A stretch of 64,000 nucleotides of DNA, from assembly GCF_000758585.1 (NCBI RefSeq), contig NZ_CP009281.1, positions 6,634,001 to 6,698,000 on the forward strand. Direction: 5' to 3'. The position numbers and the translations under genes are program-made. The notes below the pieces were generated by a model. The model was not told the DNA's origin and did not search any database. It was given only the letters and a program-made list of their open reading frames with translations. This document shows, piece by piece, positions 25,432 through 35,482 of this stretch (its first letter is position 1; each line of letters begins with the position of its first letter). The DNA comes from Paenibacillus sp. FSL R5-0345. GTDB lineage: Bacteria > Bacillota > Bacilli > Paenibacillales > Paenibacillaceae.

Positions 25432-26019
25432 TTATTTGTGCTCCAACCACCGACATTCTGTTATTTCTAATTCTGTGAATGTTGCTGTAAATGACGAATC
25501 CTCTGGACTACAAGCATATAAACCAAAGTTTATATGCTCACTCCCTTCAAACAAATGGAATATACGCATCTGCTTAAATGTAATTCCATCAAGAGAATTT
25601 TCAACACAGAAGTCACTCTCACGCCGACTTAATCTGTAATACATTGTTTTTATTGTTGCATCGATATCTGTTGTTGCCCAATCTGAATATCCGTGATTCG
25701 TAACTACGCTACCCAATCTTTGATATTCTTCATTCTCATATTCAATCGATGCCTTGAACCAATTGTCACTGTCCTGATAAATAATTACTCCACACTGGTC
25801 AAATCTATGAGCGCTGTCAAAATCAGTTTTCACTATAAAAGAAAAGTATTTCTCGTCCGTCTTCATTAGCAGCGCAGGTGCATTATCATTTCTAAACCCA
25901 TAATAGGTGCGTTGCCAAAAATCAGTATTAGGCTCAGTTACAATTTCAATCCTGTCATCTGTAATAGAAAAAGTGCTCGTTGGATGTTGCCAAAAGAGAT
26001 TTTCTTTTATAAATTTCAT
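25432..26019 (-). CDS. DUF1349 domain protein (concanavalin-like fold)
   Basis: This 195-residue protein has no signal peptide and matches DUF1349. Family marks are FWQRTYYGFRNDNAPALLM, FDQCGVIIYQDSDNWFKASIEYE and YYRLSRRESDFCVENSLDG. The fold is a beta sandwich that may bind carbohydrate, but the function is unknown. It lies about 100 bp upstream of the coat gene and is probably transcribed separately. Confidence 0.85.
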   Translation of the reverse strand: MKFIKENLFWQHPTSTFSITDDRIEIVTEPNTDFWQRTYYGFRNDNAPALLMKTDEKYFSFIVKTDFDSAHRFDQCGVIIYQDSDNWFKASIEYENEEYQRLGSVVTNHGYSDWATTDIDATIKTMYYRLSRRESDFCVENSLDGITFKQMRIFHLFEGSEHINFGLYACSPEDSSFTATFTELEITECRWLEHK

Positions 26020-26170
26020 TTCACTGCTCCTTATCTAACATGTCTTATGATCACTTTAACGGAGTAACTTTAGCTTTACAACTCTCCCTCAAGAAAGTTA
26101 ATAAGCTGAAAATGCTCCAACTCACGTTGAATATTGCATACACATTCAAACAAAGGGAGATGTTCCGACA

Positions 26171-27193
26171 ATGAGTGCTTATGATGTGCATATCGGCAAG
26201 CTAATCAGCGGAAGACGGGAATTGGATGGCAGTGGAAGCTATATCCTCTGTACCCCCGATAAGAAAATCATCGAGATGGATTCGATCAGCTCGACTGATG
26301 GTATCGTTGTGAGTTCCAAAGACGTTGAAGAAGCCTTATATGAGTTTTGTAAATCTGCTTTGAGGAATTATATCGCAGAGGGGAACAACAAGGATGTCTA
26401 CACCTTTTCCATTTATACGGATACGTATCACGGAGACTATCTAATTTACATCAACAATCTGGAGTGTTTGAACCAAAGTGTGGAGGACGCCCTTGAACAT
26501 AATCGTCAGCGGTATCTTGAAAGAAAAAACGACCACTATAACTTGGCCCGCGAGCAACTTTATCAGGAATTCAAATACGCAGAAGGTGACTACACATTCA
26601 TGTATGAAGAAATACCTGAGCGGCTTCAGAAGTGGCTGAGTATTCTCTACTGCATCAACATGGACGAGCCCCGATATCTCGCAATCGAAGAAAACTATAT
26701 GTTGGAGAAAACACTTGGAGATTCCCAGCTCTTCCTGATAGCCATTGATGTGATTCATCGTTTGGAGCATGACCTTCAGCAGCTCAATCGTACCGATGAT
26801 TTCATCGCCTACGTCTCTGCGGCGGATGGGGTCGGAGGGGATTTTCTCACCACCAGTCAGTTGCTTCGAAAATGCGTTAGCGAGGAGCAGCTATATAAGG
26901 CGATGCCTAATGTAAACGAGAAGGACAAAGCCTTCCAGGTAGCCGTCAACGCAGTTCAGCAGAAACCGCTTAAAGGGCAGGTTCTTCATTGGGTTACTGT
27001 CATCGAGCAGGGTGAATTCGGTGAGGGCAGCCCTTACAGCTTCTGGAAAACGGACTACGAAGCGTACGAACAAATGATTGGACTCGGCGAACCGGCTGTC
27101 TCTTATATCAGAGAGCATTTGAATGGCGAACTGAAACAGGATACGAGGATGATTCTGGAAATCGTGCTGGAGGATTTGGATAAGAGATTTTAA
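26171..27193 (+). CDS. DUF4303-like protein
   Basis: This 340-residue soluble protein starts behind AAAGGGAG. The part from SSKDVEEALYEFCKSALRNY through VYTFSIYTDTYHGDYLIYINN resembles DUF4303, a family often found near SUKH-type immunity genes. The C-terminal third (VGLGEPAVSYI-type text, here MIGLGEPAVSYIREHLNGE) resembles a single HEAT-like repeat. No signal peptide or catalytic motif is seen. Assignment to DUF4303 is from memory of the family and not certain. Confidence 0.6.
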   Translation: MSAYDVHIGKLISGRRELDGSGSYILCTPDKKIIEMDSISSTDGIVVSSKDVEEALYEFCKSALRNYIAEGNNKDVYTFSIYTDTYHGDYLIYINNLECLNQSVEDALEHNRQRYLERKNDHYNLAREQLYQEFKYAEGDYTFMYEEIPERLQKWLSILYCINMDEPRYLAIEENYMLEKTLGDSQLFLIAIDVIHRLEHDLQQLNRTDDFIAYVSAADGVGGDFLTTSQLLRKCVSEEQLYKAMPNVNEKDKAFQVAVNAVQQKPLKGQVLHWVTVIEQGEFGEGSPYSFWKTDYEAYEQMIGLGEPAVSYIREHLNGELKQDTRMILEIVLEDLDKRF

Positions 27194-27202
27194 AATAAAA
27201 AG

Positions 27203-27228
27203 GAGCTTCGTCACTACTCACGAAGCTC
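27203..27228. terminator. Bidirectional terminator
   Basis: GAGCTTCGT pairs with ACGAAGCTC across an 8-base loop, between the convergent DUF4303 and YiaAB genes. A and T tracts flank both sides. Confidence 0.85.
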
Positions 27229-27258
27229 TTCTTTATAATCTATGATAATTGTCCCTCT

Positions 27259-27735
27259 TTATCCTTGAATGTCCCTCCTGGCATCTTGCTCGGCGAGAAT
27301 CTCTTTGTCCTCGGCGTTATCTCTCGTCACTTTCTGAACGCCAACGGCGCTATATGAAATCAACAGAATAACAGCTATATAATACCCCTTTACATTCAAT
27401 TGAAATGGAGCATTGTACAGACCAATAAAGAACATTACATACCCAATAACCAAGCCTGCAAAAGCCATAATTGTGAAAGCCCCTGTATTTCTCATCCTGT
27501 GTTTCGGATTTTCCAGCTTAATTTCTTTATCCTCTGAATTGTCTCTAACGACCTTTTGCACAACGATACAGCTAATCGTAATTAACACCATGCAAAGCAA
27601 ATAATACCCTTTCACGTTCAATTCCCAATCGTCGTTGTACACCCCCAAACAGAATAGAAAAAGACCTGCAGCCAATGCAAAATACGATACCCCTGTAAAA
27701 GCAGCTGTGTTCCGTTTACGATACCTCTGATTCAT
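27259..27735 (-). CDS. Tandem YiaA/YiaB-domain membrane protein
   Basis: This 158-residue protein consists of two copies of a two-helix YiaAB unit. Copy one runs from NTAAFTGVSYFALAAGLFLF to VVQKVVRDNSEDKE. Copy two runs from NTGAFTIMAFAGLVIGYVMF to GVQKVTRDNAEDKE. Both contain the conserved LNVKGYY motif. It has four membrane helices in total. The function of YiaA/B proteins is unknown. It appears monocistronic. Confidence 0.85.
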   Translation of the reverse strand: MNQRYRKRNTAAFTGVSYFALAAGLFLFCLGVYNDDWELNVKGYYLLCMVLITISCIVVQKVVRDNSEDKEIKLENPKHRMRNTGAFTIMAFAGLVIGYVMFFIGLYNAPFQLNVKGYYIAVILLISYSAVGVQKVTRDNAEDKEILAEQDARRDIQG

Positions 27736-27925
27736 CCGACGATTCCTCTCCCAATACAGAATTGAATGGCGTTATATCCTTCTTCACTATACCGTGGAAC
27801 ATCGGTAAAATTCTACCATTAATTAGGTTGTTTTGGGAAAACGCAAAGAAGACGGTCTCCGTCCCATACAAATTAGGACTAAAGCCGCCTCCCATGATTA
27901 CTGCAACATTATGATTAGAAAAATG

Positions 27926-28210
27926 CTATTCCCTCTCCTGGTCCACCAATTGCTGCTGTGCGAGACGAATCATCTCGCGGACCATCGATCCACCAATTTT
28001 CCCGCCAATCTGACCCACTGATTCTGTACTCAAATGTCCATTTTCACCGTGCTCCAATGGGACACCAAGTTCTTTTGCCACTTCGTATTTCACATCATCA
28101 GGCCGCTCCGGATCTACATTATAACCCTCGCGCCGCATCACCTCGGCTTTAAACGTTTGCATTCCGCGGCTGACTCCCGGCACGGCATATTTCCTGTTTC
28201 TTCTGGACAT
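27926..28210 (-). CDS. Small acid-soluble spore protein, alpha/beta type
   Basis: This 94-residue protein coats and protects DNA in dormant spores. The C-terminal half carries the SASP signature GHLSTESVGQIGGKIGGSMV and MIRLAQQQL. The N-terminal half has FKAEVMRREGYNVDPERPDD and YEVAKELGVPL, a slightly diverged form of the first SASP helix and protease-site region. TAGGAGGGG precedes the ATG. Expression in the forespore under sigma-G is expected from the family. The stretch from here to the YiaAB gene (27736-27925) shows nothing else. Confidence 0.92.
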   Translation of the reverse strand: MSRRNRKYAVPGVSRGMQTFKAEVMRREGYNVDPERPDDVKYEVAKELGVPLEHGENGHLSTESVGQIGGKIGGSMVREMIRLAQQQLVDQERE

Positions 28211-28353
28211 CCCTTATCCCCTCCTAACATGTTTTAAGTAACATGCCCGGAAAACGAAACCACCACCCCTGTTGAATAGCTCCGATTATTTCCAAGCAGG
28301 GATAAGGGTCCAACTGCTGTCAGGGTGCTTCTCCTCTTGTTTCAACAAAAAGC

Positions 28354-28392
28354 GGAAGACCCAACAGCCATCCCATGACTGTTGGGTCTTCC
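28354..28392 (-). terminator. Terminator of the Lpl-type transporter operon
   Basis: GGAAGACCCAACAG pairs perfectly with CTGTTGGGTCTTCC across 11 bases. On the minus strand it is followed by GCTTTTTG. It ends the permease-permease-binding protein operon. Confidence 0.9.
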
Positions 28393-28404
28393 TTATCCTG
28401 TATC

Positions 28405-30006
28405 TTACTTATTCGCCAAGAAAGCATCGATTTGAGCTTGCAGTTCAGCTTGAATTTTATCAACACCAGCTGATTTTAGTTGTTTGTTCAGATCTGCAAG
28501 TCCTTTGTCGATATCTTTAATTACACCGTACTCAAGCGGAATGGCATAGCGGAGCATTACATTGCCCACATTGGCAATTTCAGTCTTCACTTTGCTATTG
28601 TCGAATACAAAGGTTTCAAGAGCATAGTGGTAGACGTTAGCTTCCCATCCCTTAGCCAGATCGTTAGCTTCTTGAGGGAATGCTTCATTGTCAAGGTTGA
28701 GTGGCGAGTTAAAGTTCCAATTAGAGAAGCCGGTAAAGTTCGGATTTTTATCGAGTGCTTTATATTTGGTGTCGCCAACCGGTTCATAGTGTACGCCACT
28801 AATTCCGTACATCATCAGGTCGTGCAGTTCTTTATCATTCTGCATCAGATCGATCAGCATCAAGGAACGTTCCACATTTTTGGAAGTCGCATGAATCGAC
28901 GTACCGTTTTGTGTAGAAATCGCTACTGATTTTTTCTTACCTTGGTTGATATCGGCTAGTGCCACTTCATAAGGTGAATTTTCTTGACGCATCAAAGCCA
29001 TAAGTGCTCCAAGTGTTCCGTTATTGTGCGTAATCGACGCGGTTTTTCCTGCTTTAAAATCCGCCTGATGATCATTTTTGCTGTTTAGTACGTTTTTTGA
29101 CCAGGCATTGTTGTCAGCTAGATCTTTGTAATACACGAGCAAATCTTTGAACTCTTGTGTTTCATAGACGTTAAAGACTTTGCCTGTTTCATCCGTCAAT
29201 TTGAAGGCAAACGGAAGGTCGAGGTCAAACATATTCCATTCGCTTTGCTGCTTCAGTAATATACGGTCTAAGTTATGATACTTCCAGTCTCCCGTTTCCG
29301 GAGTGAAAGGTGTAATTCCTTTTTCTTTTTCAGCTATCGTCTTCAAATACGTAGCATACGTTTCCGGGCTGTTGATTTCAGGAAGATTATATTTCTTACG
29401 CAAATCTTCACGATACAGAATCAGCTTTTCAACAGACTCTCCTCTGTTTTGTGGAACCATGTACAGTTTGCCGTTTACTTTTGCCTGATCCCAGCTCACA
29501 TCTGACATCACTGCCTTAGTTTGCGGCATATATTTCGTAATCAGCTCATCGGTTAATTCTAGAAACCCGCCTTTCAGCGCCTGATCATTATAGCCAGCCC
29601 AGTTTGCCGAATAGATGAGATCGAAATCTTCATTTGCCGCCAGCTTCAATGGATATTTTTGAGCCCAGTCAGACCAGTCCAAGAACTCACCCTCAAGGGT
29701 CGCATTAATTTTTTCTTTCAGCTTTTTGTTAATCTCAGCAAAAACACTATCATAGTCTACCGGTTTAGGACCAACGAAGATCATTTTCAGCTTAACTTCT
29801 TTTGAGGTATCAATGGTGTTTGGGTCAGCTGCAGGTTCTGAGGTGTTGGTGGCGTCTGGTGCGTTCGTGGCATCACCTGCAACCTCTGTATTACTTGTAG
29901 CCTTTGCAGGCGTATTAGCGTTGTTATTGCCACCGCCGCATGCACTTAGAATCATTACGAAGGTTAAAACGAGCGCCAGCATGATCAATCTATTTTTCTT
30001 CAGCAT
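28405..30006 (-). CDS. Extracellular solute-binding lipoprotein, LipO/LplA type
   Basis: This 533-residue binding protein has lipoprotein signal MLKKNRLIMLALVLTFVMIL with lipobox LSACGGG, a Thr/Ala/Asn-rich tether of about 50 residues, and a long family-1-type fold ending in a DUF3502-like C-terminal domain (VGNVMLRYAIPLEYGVIKDI). Such large proteins go with LplB/LplC permeases and YesMN regulators and take up oligosaccharides, often plant-derived. It is the last gene of its operon, 54 bp after the second permease. The substrate is not evident. Confidence 0.92.
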   Translation of the reverse strand: MLKKNRLIMLALVLTFVMILSACGGGNNNANTPAKATSNTEVAGDATNAPDATNTSEPAADPNTIDTSKEVKLKMIFVGPKPVDYDSVFAEINKKLKEKINATLEGEFLDWSDWAQKYPLKLAANEDFDLIYSANWAGYNDQALKGGFLELTDELITKYMPQTKAVMSDVSWDQAKVNGKLYMVPQNRGESVEKLILYREDLRKKYNLPEINSPETYATYLKTIAEKEKGITPFTPETGDWKYHNLDRILLKQQSEWNMFDLDLPFAFKLTDETGKVFNVYETQEFKDLLVYYKDLADNNAWSKNVLNSKNDHQADFKAGKTASITHNNGTLGALMALMRQENSPYEVALADINQGKKKSVAISTQNGTSIHATSKNVERSLMLIDLMQNDKELHDLMMYGISGVHYEPVGDTKYKALDKNPNFTGFSNWNFNSPLNLDNEAFPQEANDLAKGWEANVYHYALETFVFDNSKVKTEIANVGNVMLRYAIPLEYGVIKDIDKGLADLNKQLKSAGVDKIQAELQAQIDAFLANK

Positions 30007-30060
30007 CTCAAGCCTTCCCCCTTGTGTTTAATTATATTGATAAACCGGATATTCCCGGGT

Positions 30061-30942
30061 TCATCCTTTCACAGCGCCAATCGTTAAACCTTGAACAAAA
30101 TATCTCTGAACGAATGGATAAGCGAGCAGGATCGGACCTGTGGCCACAACCGTCATTGCCATCTTCAAGCTCTCGCTCGGGATCGATGTGGTTACGACTG
30201 CTCCTGCACCCATCATGGCTTTTCGCATGCCGTCCATATTGCCTAGCATTTTGTACAAATAATATTGAAGCGGCATCAGTTTCTCATCAGAAATAAATAG
30301 AAGGGCATTGTACCAGTCGTTCCAATAAGCAAGGGCCAGGAACAAACCAATAGTAGCTAGCGCCGGCTTGGAAAGAGGCAGGATTAGACGGGCATAAATT
30401 TTAAAATCGCCTGCGCCGTCAATTTTGGCCGATTCCACAATCGCCTCCGGAATACTGCCCATAAAAGACTTCATAACAATGATGTAAAAGACATTGAGCA
30501 TCATCGGAATCACTAAAGCCATGAGTGTATCCTTTATATGGAGATAGTTAACCATAAGCAGATACCATGGAACGAGACCACCGTTAAATAAAGTTGTAAA
30601 GAAGAAGAAGAATGAGAACTTATTACGCCATTTAAAATCTTTTCTGGAAAGCGCATAAGCCGTCATCGAAGTCAGAAACAAGCCAAACAGTGTGCCTATT
30701 ATAGTAACGCCGATTGTCACCGTGTAAGCTTGAATCATCTGGTCGGGATATTTAAATAAAATCCTGTAGGCTTCCGTTGAGAAGGCAGTCGGTATAAATT
30801 GATAGCCATCCGTTAGAATTTTAGTTTCTTCCGTCAGCGATGAAGATACGACAAGTATAAACGGGAATATACATAAAATTGCGAGAAAGATTAGGGATAC
30901 ATAACCAATACCCGAGAATATTTTACGATCGAGCTGCTTCAT
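30061..30942 (-). CDS. Carbohydrate ABC transporter permease, LplC/YtcP type
   Basis: This 293-residue permease has six hydrophobic segments. The EAA loop reads PEAIVESAKIDGAGDFKIYARLILPLSKPALA, and it ends QRYFVQGLTIGAVKG, the usual LplC terminus. It pairs with the upstream LplB-type permease, 39 bp apart, and shares an external ATPase as is normal in this class. Confidence 0.93.
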   Translation of the reverse strand: MKQLDRKIFSGIGYVSLIFLAILCIFPFILVVSSSLTEETKILTDGYQFIPTAFSTEAYRILFKYPDQMIQAYTVTIGVTIIGTLFGLFLTSMTAYALSRKDFKWRNKFSFFFFFTTLFNGGLVPWYLLMVNYLHIKDTLMALVIPMMLNVFYIIVMKSFMGSIPEAIVESAKIDGAGDFKIYARLILPLSKPALATIGLFLALAYWNDWYNALLFISDEKLMPLQYYLYKMLGNMDGMRKAMMGAGAVVTTSIPSESLKMAMTVVATGPILLAYPFVQRYFVQGLTIGAVKG

Positions 30943-30981
30943 ATCGTTACCTCCATTATGAAAACTGTACCTCTGATGCGG

Positions 30982-31902
30982 TTAGAATAAGGCGCGGTCT
31001 TTATCGTATTTACGAACAGCATAGTTCACAGTCATGATCGTTGCGAAGCCAAGAACGGACTGGAAAACACCTGCCGCAGCCGACATGCCGATATCATTCG
31101 AAGTAATCAGCGATCTGAACACGAAAGTATCGATCACGTCTGTCGAAGAGAACAACAAACCGTTGTTGCCGATCATGTTATAGAACATTCCGAAATCACC
31201 GCGGAAAATATTCCCGACCGCCAGCAGCACCAAGATAATAATCGTCGGGTAAAGATTTGGAATCGTCACTTTCCGGATCCGCTGAAAAATGTTGGCGCCA
31301 TCGATTTCAGCCGCTTCGTACATTTCAGTATCTATGCCTGTAATCGCTGCCAAGTACATCACTGTTCCGTATCCAAGACCCTTCCAGGCGGAGACGATAA
31401 CCAGGATATATGGCCAGTAGGCAGGCGTATTGTAAATATCAATAGGATCTAGCCCAAGTCCTCTAAGGAGAGCATTCACAGTACCGATATCATAATTGAG
31501 CAGGTTATAGGCGATTGCGCCAACAACAACCCATGAAATAAAGTAAGGAAGGAACAGCGCCGATTGCGTAATTTTGCGGAACCATTTGCCACCGACTTCA
31601 AACAACATAATCGCTGCAAAAATTTGTAAAGCGTTATTCACCACGATAAAGGCAATATTGTACAATGCAGTATTTCGTGTAACCCGCCAGGCATCCCCTG
31701 ATTCAAAGAAAAAGCGGAAGTTGTCGAACCCGTTCCAGGCACTCCCAAAAATACCGCCCGCGTAATCATAATGCTTAAAGGCAATAATAATGCCTGCCAT
31801 TGGGACATAGGCAAACAAAAGAAAAAAAGCAACCGCCGGAGCCAGCATCAGCAACAAAACCCTGTAGTTTTTCAAATCGCTCCAAAATGTATGCCCTTTC
31901 AT
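30982..31902 (-). CDS. Carbohydrate ABC transporter permease, LplB type
   Basis: This 306-residue permease is the first gene of the three-gene importer. It opens with a charged N-terminus and LLMLAPAVAFFLLFAYVPMAG. The EAA loop is MYEAAEIDGANIFQRIRKVTIPNLYP, followed by DVIDTFVFRSLI, typical of LplB. The gene lies just downstream of the YesN-type regulator and its terminator, so the regulator probably activates the promoter in 31903-32005. Confidence 0.93.
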   Translation of the reverse strand: MKGHTFWSDLKNYRVLLLMLAPAVAFFLLFAYVPMAGIIIAFKHYDYAGGIFGSAWNGFDNFRFFFESGDAWRVTRNTALYNIAFIVVNNALQIFAAIMLFEVGGKWFRKITQSALFLPYFISWVVVGAIAYNLLNYDIGTVNALLRGLGLDPIDIYNTPAYWPYILVIVSAWKGLGYGTVMYLAAITGIDTEMYEAAEIDGANIFQRIRKVTIPNLYPTIIILVLLAVGNIFRGDFGMFYNMIGNNGLLFSSTDVIDTFVFRSLITSNDIGMSAAAGVFQSVLGFATIMTVNYAVRKYDKDRALF

Positions 31903-32007
31903 CTTTGCACCCCTTTCTTCTCTATAGCTCTCATTATAAAAGGATGGCGGCAGTAAGATAATTCAGCCAAACAACTAAACATAATACTAATTCAACGATT
32001 TGATAAG

Positions 32008-32040
32008 AAAAAAGCCCCTGTCCAATTAGAACATGAGCCT
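32008..32040 (-). terminator. Terminator of the YesM/YesN operon
   Basis: On the minus strand GCTCATGTTC pairs with GGACAGGGGC (one mismatch, two G-U pairs), followed by TTTTTTC. It separates the two-component genes from the transporter operon. Confidence 0.65.
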
Positions 32041-32058
32041 CCTCAATAAGAAATCAAT

Positions 32059-33648
32059 TTAGATTTTATTTTTCTTCCGGTACTCGCCGGGCGACATGCC
32101 CATGTATTGCTTGAACTGCCTGTTAAAATAAATAATGTTCTTATATCCGGCTTGTTCCGCAATCTCATATACTTTCTTCGTTGGATCTTCGAGCAGCTCG
32201 CATACCCGCTTCATACGCAATTCACTTAGAAAATCGCTAAATAAACTATTAGTTTCTACCTTGAACAAATGACCCAGATAGTTAGGCGTAAAATCAAAGT
32301 GGGCGGCGACTTCGTTTAACGTTATTTTTTGATCTAACCTTTCCTTCACATATTCCGTAATTTCATCGATTAACTTCCGCTTTTGTCTTTGTCGCTTCAA
32401 GTAAAGCCGCTCCGACAATTCAAAGAACCTTCTTCTTAACCACGAAAGGATATCATGCACGGTTTCGAACTGAAACAGCACAAAAGGTTGATGAGAATCC
32501 CAGTTTAAAATCTCGTACAAATGCTCATTCATTTGCTGTAGATCAGCATGAAGCTTGGAGGTAATCCGGATAATGATATCGTAAATGTCGTTTTTCTGGG
32601 AGAGCGGGCTGTCTCCGGCAAATAACTGCAGCAAGCAATCGTCTATAGTGGTAAGGTCGTATTCGAGCATAGCTTTAAGCATCCGGTCAACAATTACCTC
32701 TAAATCCGAAGCGATTTTTTCCTTCGGGTGCCACTCCGAGGCATCTTGGATGAGCCTATTCTTACCTACGATCCACTTAATGCTTAAAGCGGCCTGAGCC
32801 TGTCGGTAGGAGTCATGAAGCTTGACCGGGTCGGTTGTGTACATTCCTCTTCCGATGGTAATCGAACAGGAAAACTCCTGATAGAATGCCCGAAGCAGCT
32901 CTTCCAGCAAAGCAATGAAATATTGCTCCTGAACCGCAGCGAGGATTACAAAGCGATAGTCATAGGCCGTTATCACCATGCCCAAATTTTGATCCTGAGC
33001 GAACTTACGAATGAACTGATTAGCGCTGCTGCTCCACGAGCTCCGCTCTTCTTCTGTCCAGGTCTGGATTCTCCGCGCCATGTCGTCGATCTCTATGATG
33101 GCAACTGCCGATGCACCTTGTAAGTATGGTGTAAGAACGTTATGAATGTGCATCTCCACCTGTCCCGGAGCAGGCTCGTTAAACCAACGCAGCAGCAGCT
33201 CCTGATTAACAAGCGTCAGCGTTTCCGACAAGGATATATGCTGTTTACGCTCTTTCTCTATCTTGGTGCAGAGTTCGGTCAACGTCTCGTTCAGCTCGTC
33301 ATCATCAACAGGCTTAAGCAAATAACTGTAGGCGTTCAATTGAATCGCTTCTTTGGCATAATTAAAATCCTGATGTCCACTAATAAAAAGAATATGAACT
33401 TCGGGGTTGATCTCCTTCGCTTTACGCACGAACTCCACGCCCGACATAATCGGCATACCGATATCAGAGAGAATAATATCAATAGGGTGCTGCTCCATTA
33501 TTTTCAGAGCGGCAAACCCGCTCGTTGCCGTTCTCACGTTATGCAAAGGCAAACGATCACTGCCGGCCACACGCCGTCTGAGCCATTCCAAATCGATTAC
33601 TTCATCATCCACCAGCAGAACATTGATCTCCATCGCCATACTTCTCAT
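32059..33648 (-). CDS. yesN: Response regulator with AraC-type output, YesN family
   Basis: This 529-residue regulator has an N-terminal receiver domain (VLLVDDEVIDLEWLRRRV, phosphoacceptor Asp in IDIILSDIGMPIMSG, Lys in YLLKPVDDDEL), a long middle region, and two C-terminal AraC helix-turn-helix motifs (ITLNEVAAHFDFTPNYLGHLFK and KVYEIAEQAGYKNIIYFNRQFKQYMGMSPGEYR). It overlaps the kinase stop by 4 bp. The usual role is activation of the neighbouring sugar transporter when the kinase senses the substrate. The symbol denotes the family, not orthology. Confidence 0.93.
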   Translation of the reverse strand: MRSMAMEINVLLVDDEVIDLEWLRRRVAGSDRLPLHNVRTATSGFAALKIMEQHPIDIILSDIGMPIMSGVEFVRKAKEINPEVHILFISGHQDFNYAKEAIQLNAYSYLLKPVDDDELNETLTELCTKIEKERKQHISLSETLTLVNQELLLRWFNEPAPGQVEMHIHNVLTPYLQGASAVAIIEIDDMARRIQTWTEEERSSWSSSANQFIRKFAQDQNLGMVITAYDYRFVILAAVQEQYFIALLEELLRAFYQEFSCSITIGRGMYTTDPVKLHDSYRQAQAALSIKWIVGKNRLIQDASEWHPKEKIASDLEVIVDRMLKAMLEYDLTTIDDCLLQLFAGDSPLSQKNDIYDIIIRITSKLHADLQQMNEHLYEILNWDSHQPFVLFQFETVHDILSWLRRRFFELSERLYLKRQRQKRKLIDEITEYVKERLDQKITLNEVAAHFDFTPNYLGHLFKVETNSLFSDFLSELRMKRVCELLEDPTKKVYEIAEQAGYKNIIYFNRQFKQYMGMSPGEYRKKNKI

Positions 33649-35387
33649 TCCCCCATAACTTCCCTAATTTCCGCATTATCCACCGGTAAGATGATTTGAA
33701 CTGTCGTTCCCGCTCCAAAATAGCTGCCGATTTGAATGCCGAAATCGCTGCCGTATCTCAGTTTAATTCGTTCTTCCACATTTCTCAGACCGTAGCTGCC
33801 AGGTTGGTATGCGCTTGACCGCATGTTTCGAAGTGTATCCGGTCGCATGCCGATCCCGTTATCAATGACCTTGAGTTCGATGCGGTCACCAAGCCGCTTT
33901 CCAGTAATACGAATCGCAATGGTCTCCCCGAACCAGGCGTGCTTGAATATATTCTCCACAAATGGCTGCAAAATCAGCTTGATAATAGGAATCTGTAAAA
34001 TTTCCGGATCGACATCATAATAAACCTCAAAGGCATCCGCATATTTTACTCTCTGGATCTCCAGATACATCCTCACCTGCTCCAGCTCATTTTCAAGTGA
34101 GATATATACATGCCCATCATTCAACGTGAGTCGATAAAACTTAGACAGGCCATGTACCATCTGTGTAACCTTCTCTGTTTCCCCCAAATTGGCCAGACTG
34201 CCAATCGTCGACAATGTGTTGTACAGGAAATGGGGGCTGATCTGGGCTTGGAGCACATCCAGCTCCGCTTGCTTTTTCTGAATGCCCTGCACATAGACGT
34301 TCCGGATTAGCTCCTGAATGCTAGTCGCCATTTGATTAAAACTATTCGCAATATAGACAAATTCATCGTTTCCCGGAAATCCGATTCTTTTATAGAAATT
34401 CCCCTCCTGAAACGACCGAACCAAATACACAATCCGCTTAATTTTTTTGCCAGATATACGTGCAACTAGAAAACCGATAATAGCCATCACCAAAAAACTA
34501 ATAGAACAAACGGTACTAATCACCTTCCGCATTCTACTGGCGTCTTTGTTCAAATAAGAGTGGGGCACGCGTGCCTCAATGACATAGCTGGATACCGGAA
34601 TATCTTCACTTATTATTAAATAAGAGTCTTGCTTCGCAGTTTCATCGACAATACCTTGTTCATACATCGTCAAACCTGTCGCCCTATCCATCAGACGAAG
34701 ATTAAGCCCCTGTTCAATTGGAAAAGTATCGAAACTGCCAAAAAGCTCGTCGATTCTCGCCGTAACACGAATGTACCCGATGATAGCCGGAGCTGCCTTG
34801 GAAGAAACGAGCTTGCGAAAATACGAAATATTGCCTAGTTCACGGTCGTTGTCCGCTTGAAGCCACAAGCTGTCCTCGTTATTTGCCATAATCGACTTAA
34901 ACCAATCCGTATTCTCGATCACCTGATCAGAAAGGACATAATAATCACTTCTACCAATGGGCGTCGACATCTCATCACCGGTAATTTCCAGCATCGTCTC
35001 ATTAACGGTAAAAAGCGCAAGTCTCAGCTTGTTTCCATACAGTTGTAGAGGAGCCTTCATATAAGGAACAATATCATCTCTCATTTTGAGCATGTTTTCC
35101 AAAGGATCTCCCCTGAACTGAAGGGCATTCTGAAAATTCGTATTTAGAAACAGCGAGTTGGTCATACGTTTAATTTCATCTGTCTGGTATTCGATGTTGC
35201 TTCTCGTCTGCTTCAAAGCCGTACGGACATTCGTTTCCGCCATTTCGGTCCTGGACTCGACGAGCATTGTATAGGCTATATAGCCAACCAGCATGTCTGT
35301 CAGCAATACTAGAATCAGATACGGAATCATCATCTTGTATGTGAACGGAATATATTTTTTACTAGGCAGTTTCCTCTCCATGCGCAT
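33645..35387 (-). CDS. yesM: Sensor histidine kinase, YesM family
   Basis: This 580-residue membrane kinase has one helix near residues 13-40, a dCACHE-like extracellular region to about residue 290, a second helix (VCSISFLVMAIIGFLVA), a HAMP domain, then the His_kinase domain with QAQISPHFLYNTLSTIGSLA. The ATPase region has LQPFVENIFKHAW (N box) and VIDNGIGM (G1 box), followed by SYGLRNVEERI. It signals to the overlapping YesN-type regulator. The ligand is probably an oligosaccharide or a loaded binding protein. Confidence 0.94.
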   Translation of the reverse strand: MRMERKLPSKKYIPFTYKMMIPYLILVLLTDMLVGYIAYTMLVESRTEMAETNVRTALKQTRSNIEYQTDEIKRMTNSLFLNTNFQNALQFRGDPLENMLKMRDDIVPYMKAPLQLYGNKLRLALFTVNETMLEITGDEMSTPIGRSDYYVLSDQVIENTDWFKSIMANNEDSLWLQADNDRELGNISYFRKLVSSKAAPAIIGYIRVTARIDELFGSFDTFPIEQGLNLRLMDRATGLTMYEQGIVDETAKQDSYLIISEDIPVSSYVIEARVPHSYLNKDASRMRKVISTVCSISFLVMAIIGFLVARISGKKIKRIVYLVRSFQEGNFYKRIGFPGNDEFVYIANSFNQMATSIQELIRNVYVQGIQKKQAELDVLQAQISPHFLYNTLSTIGSLANLGETEKVTQMVHGLSKFYRLTLNDGHVYISLENELEQVRMYLEIQRVKYADAFEVYYDVDPEILQIPIIKLILQPFVENIFKHAWFGETIAIRITGKRLGDRIELKVIDNGIGMRPDTLRNMRSSAYQPGSYGLRNVEERIKLRYGSDFGIQIGSYFGAGTTVQIILPVDNAEIREVMGE

Positions 35388-35482
35388 GCTCCCTTATCTC
35401 CGTATCCATCATAACTACTATTTCCACCCATTCTACAACGAAAAGAAAGCGGTTACTATATCTTCTATTTGGAAGCTTATCT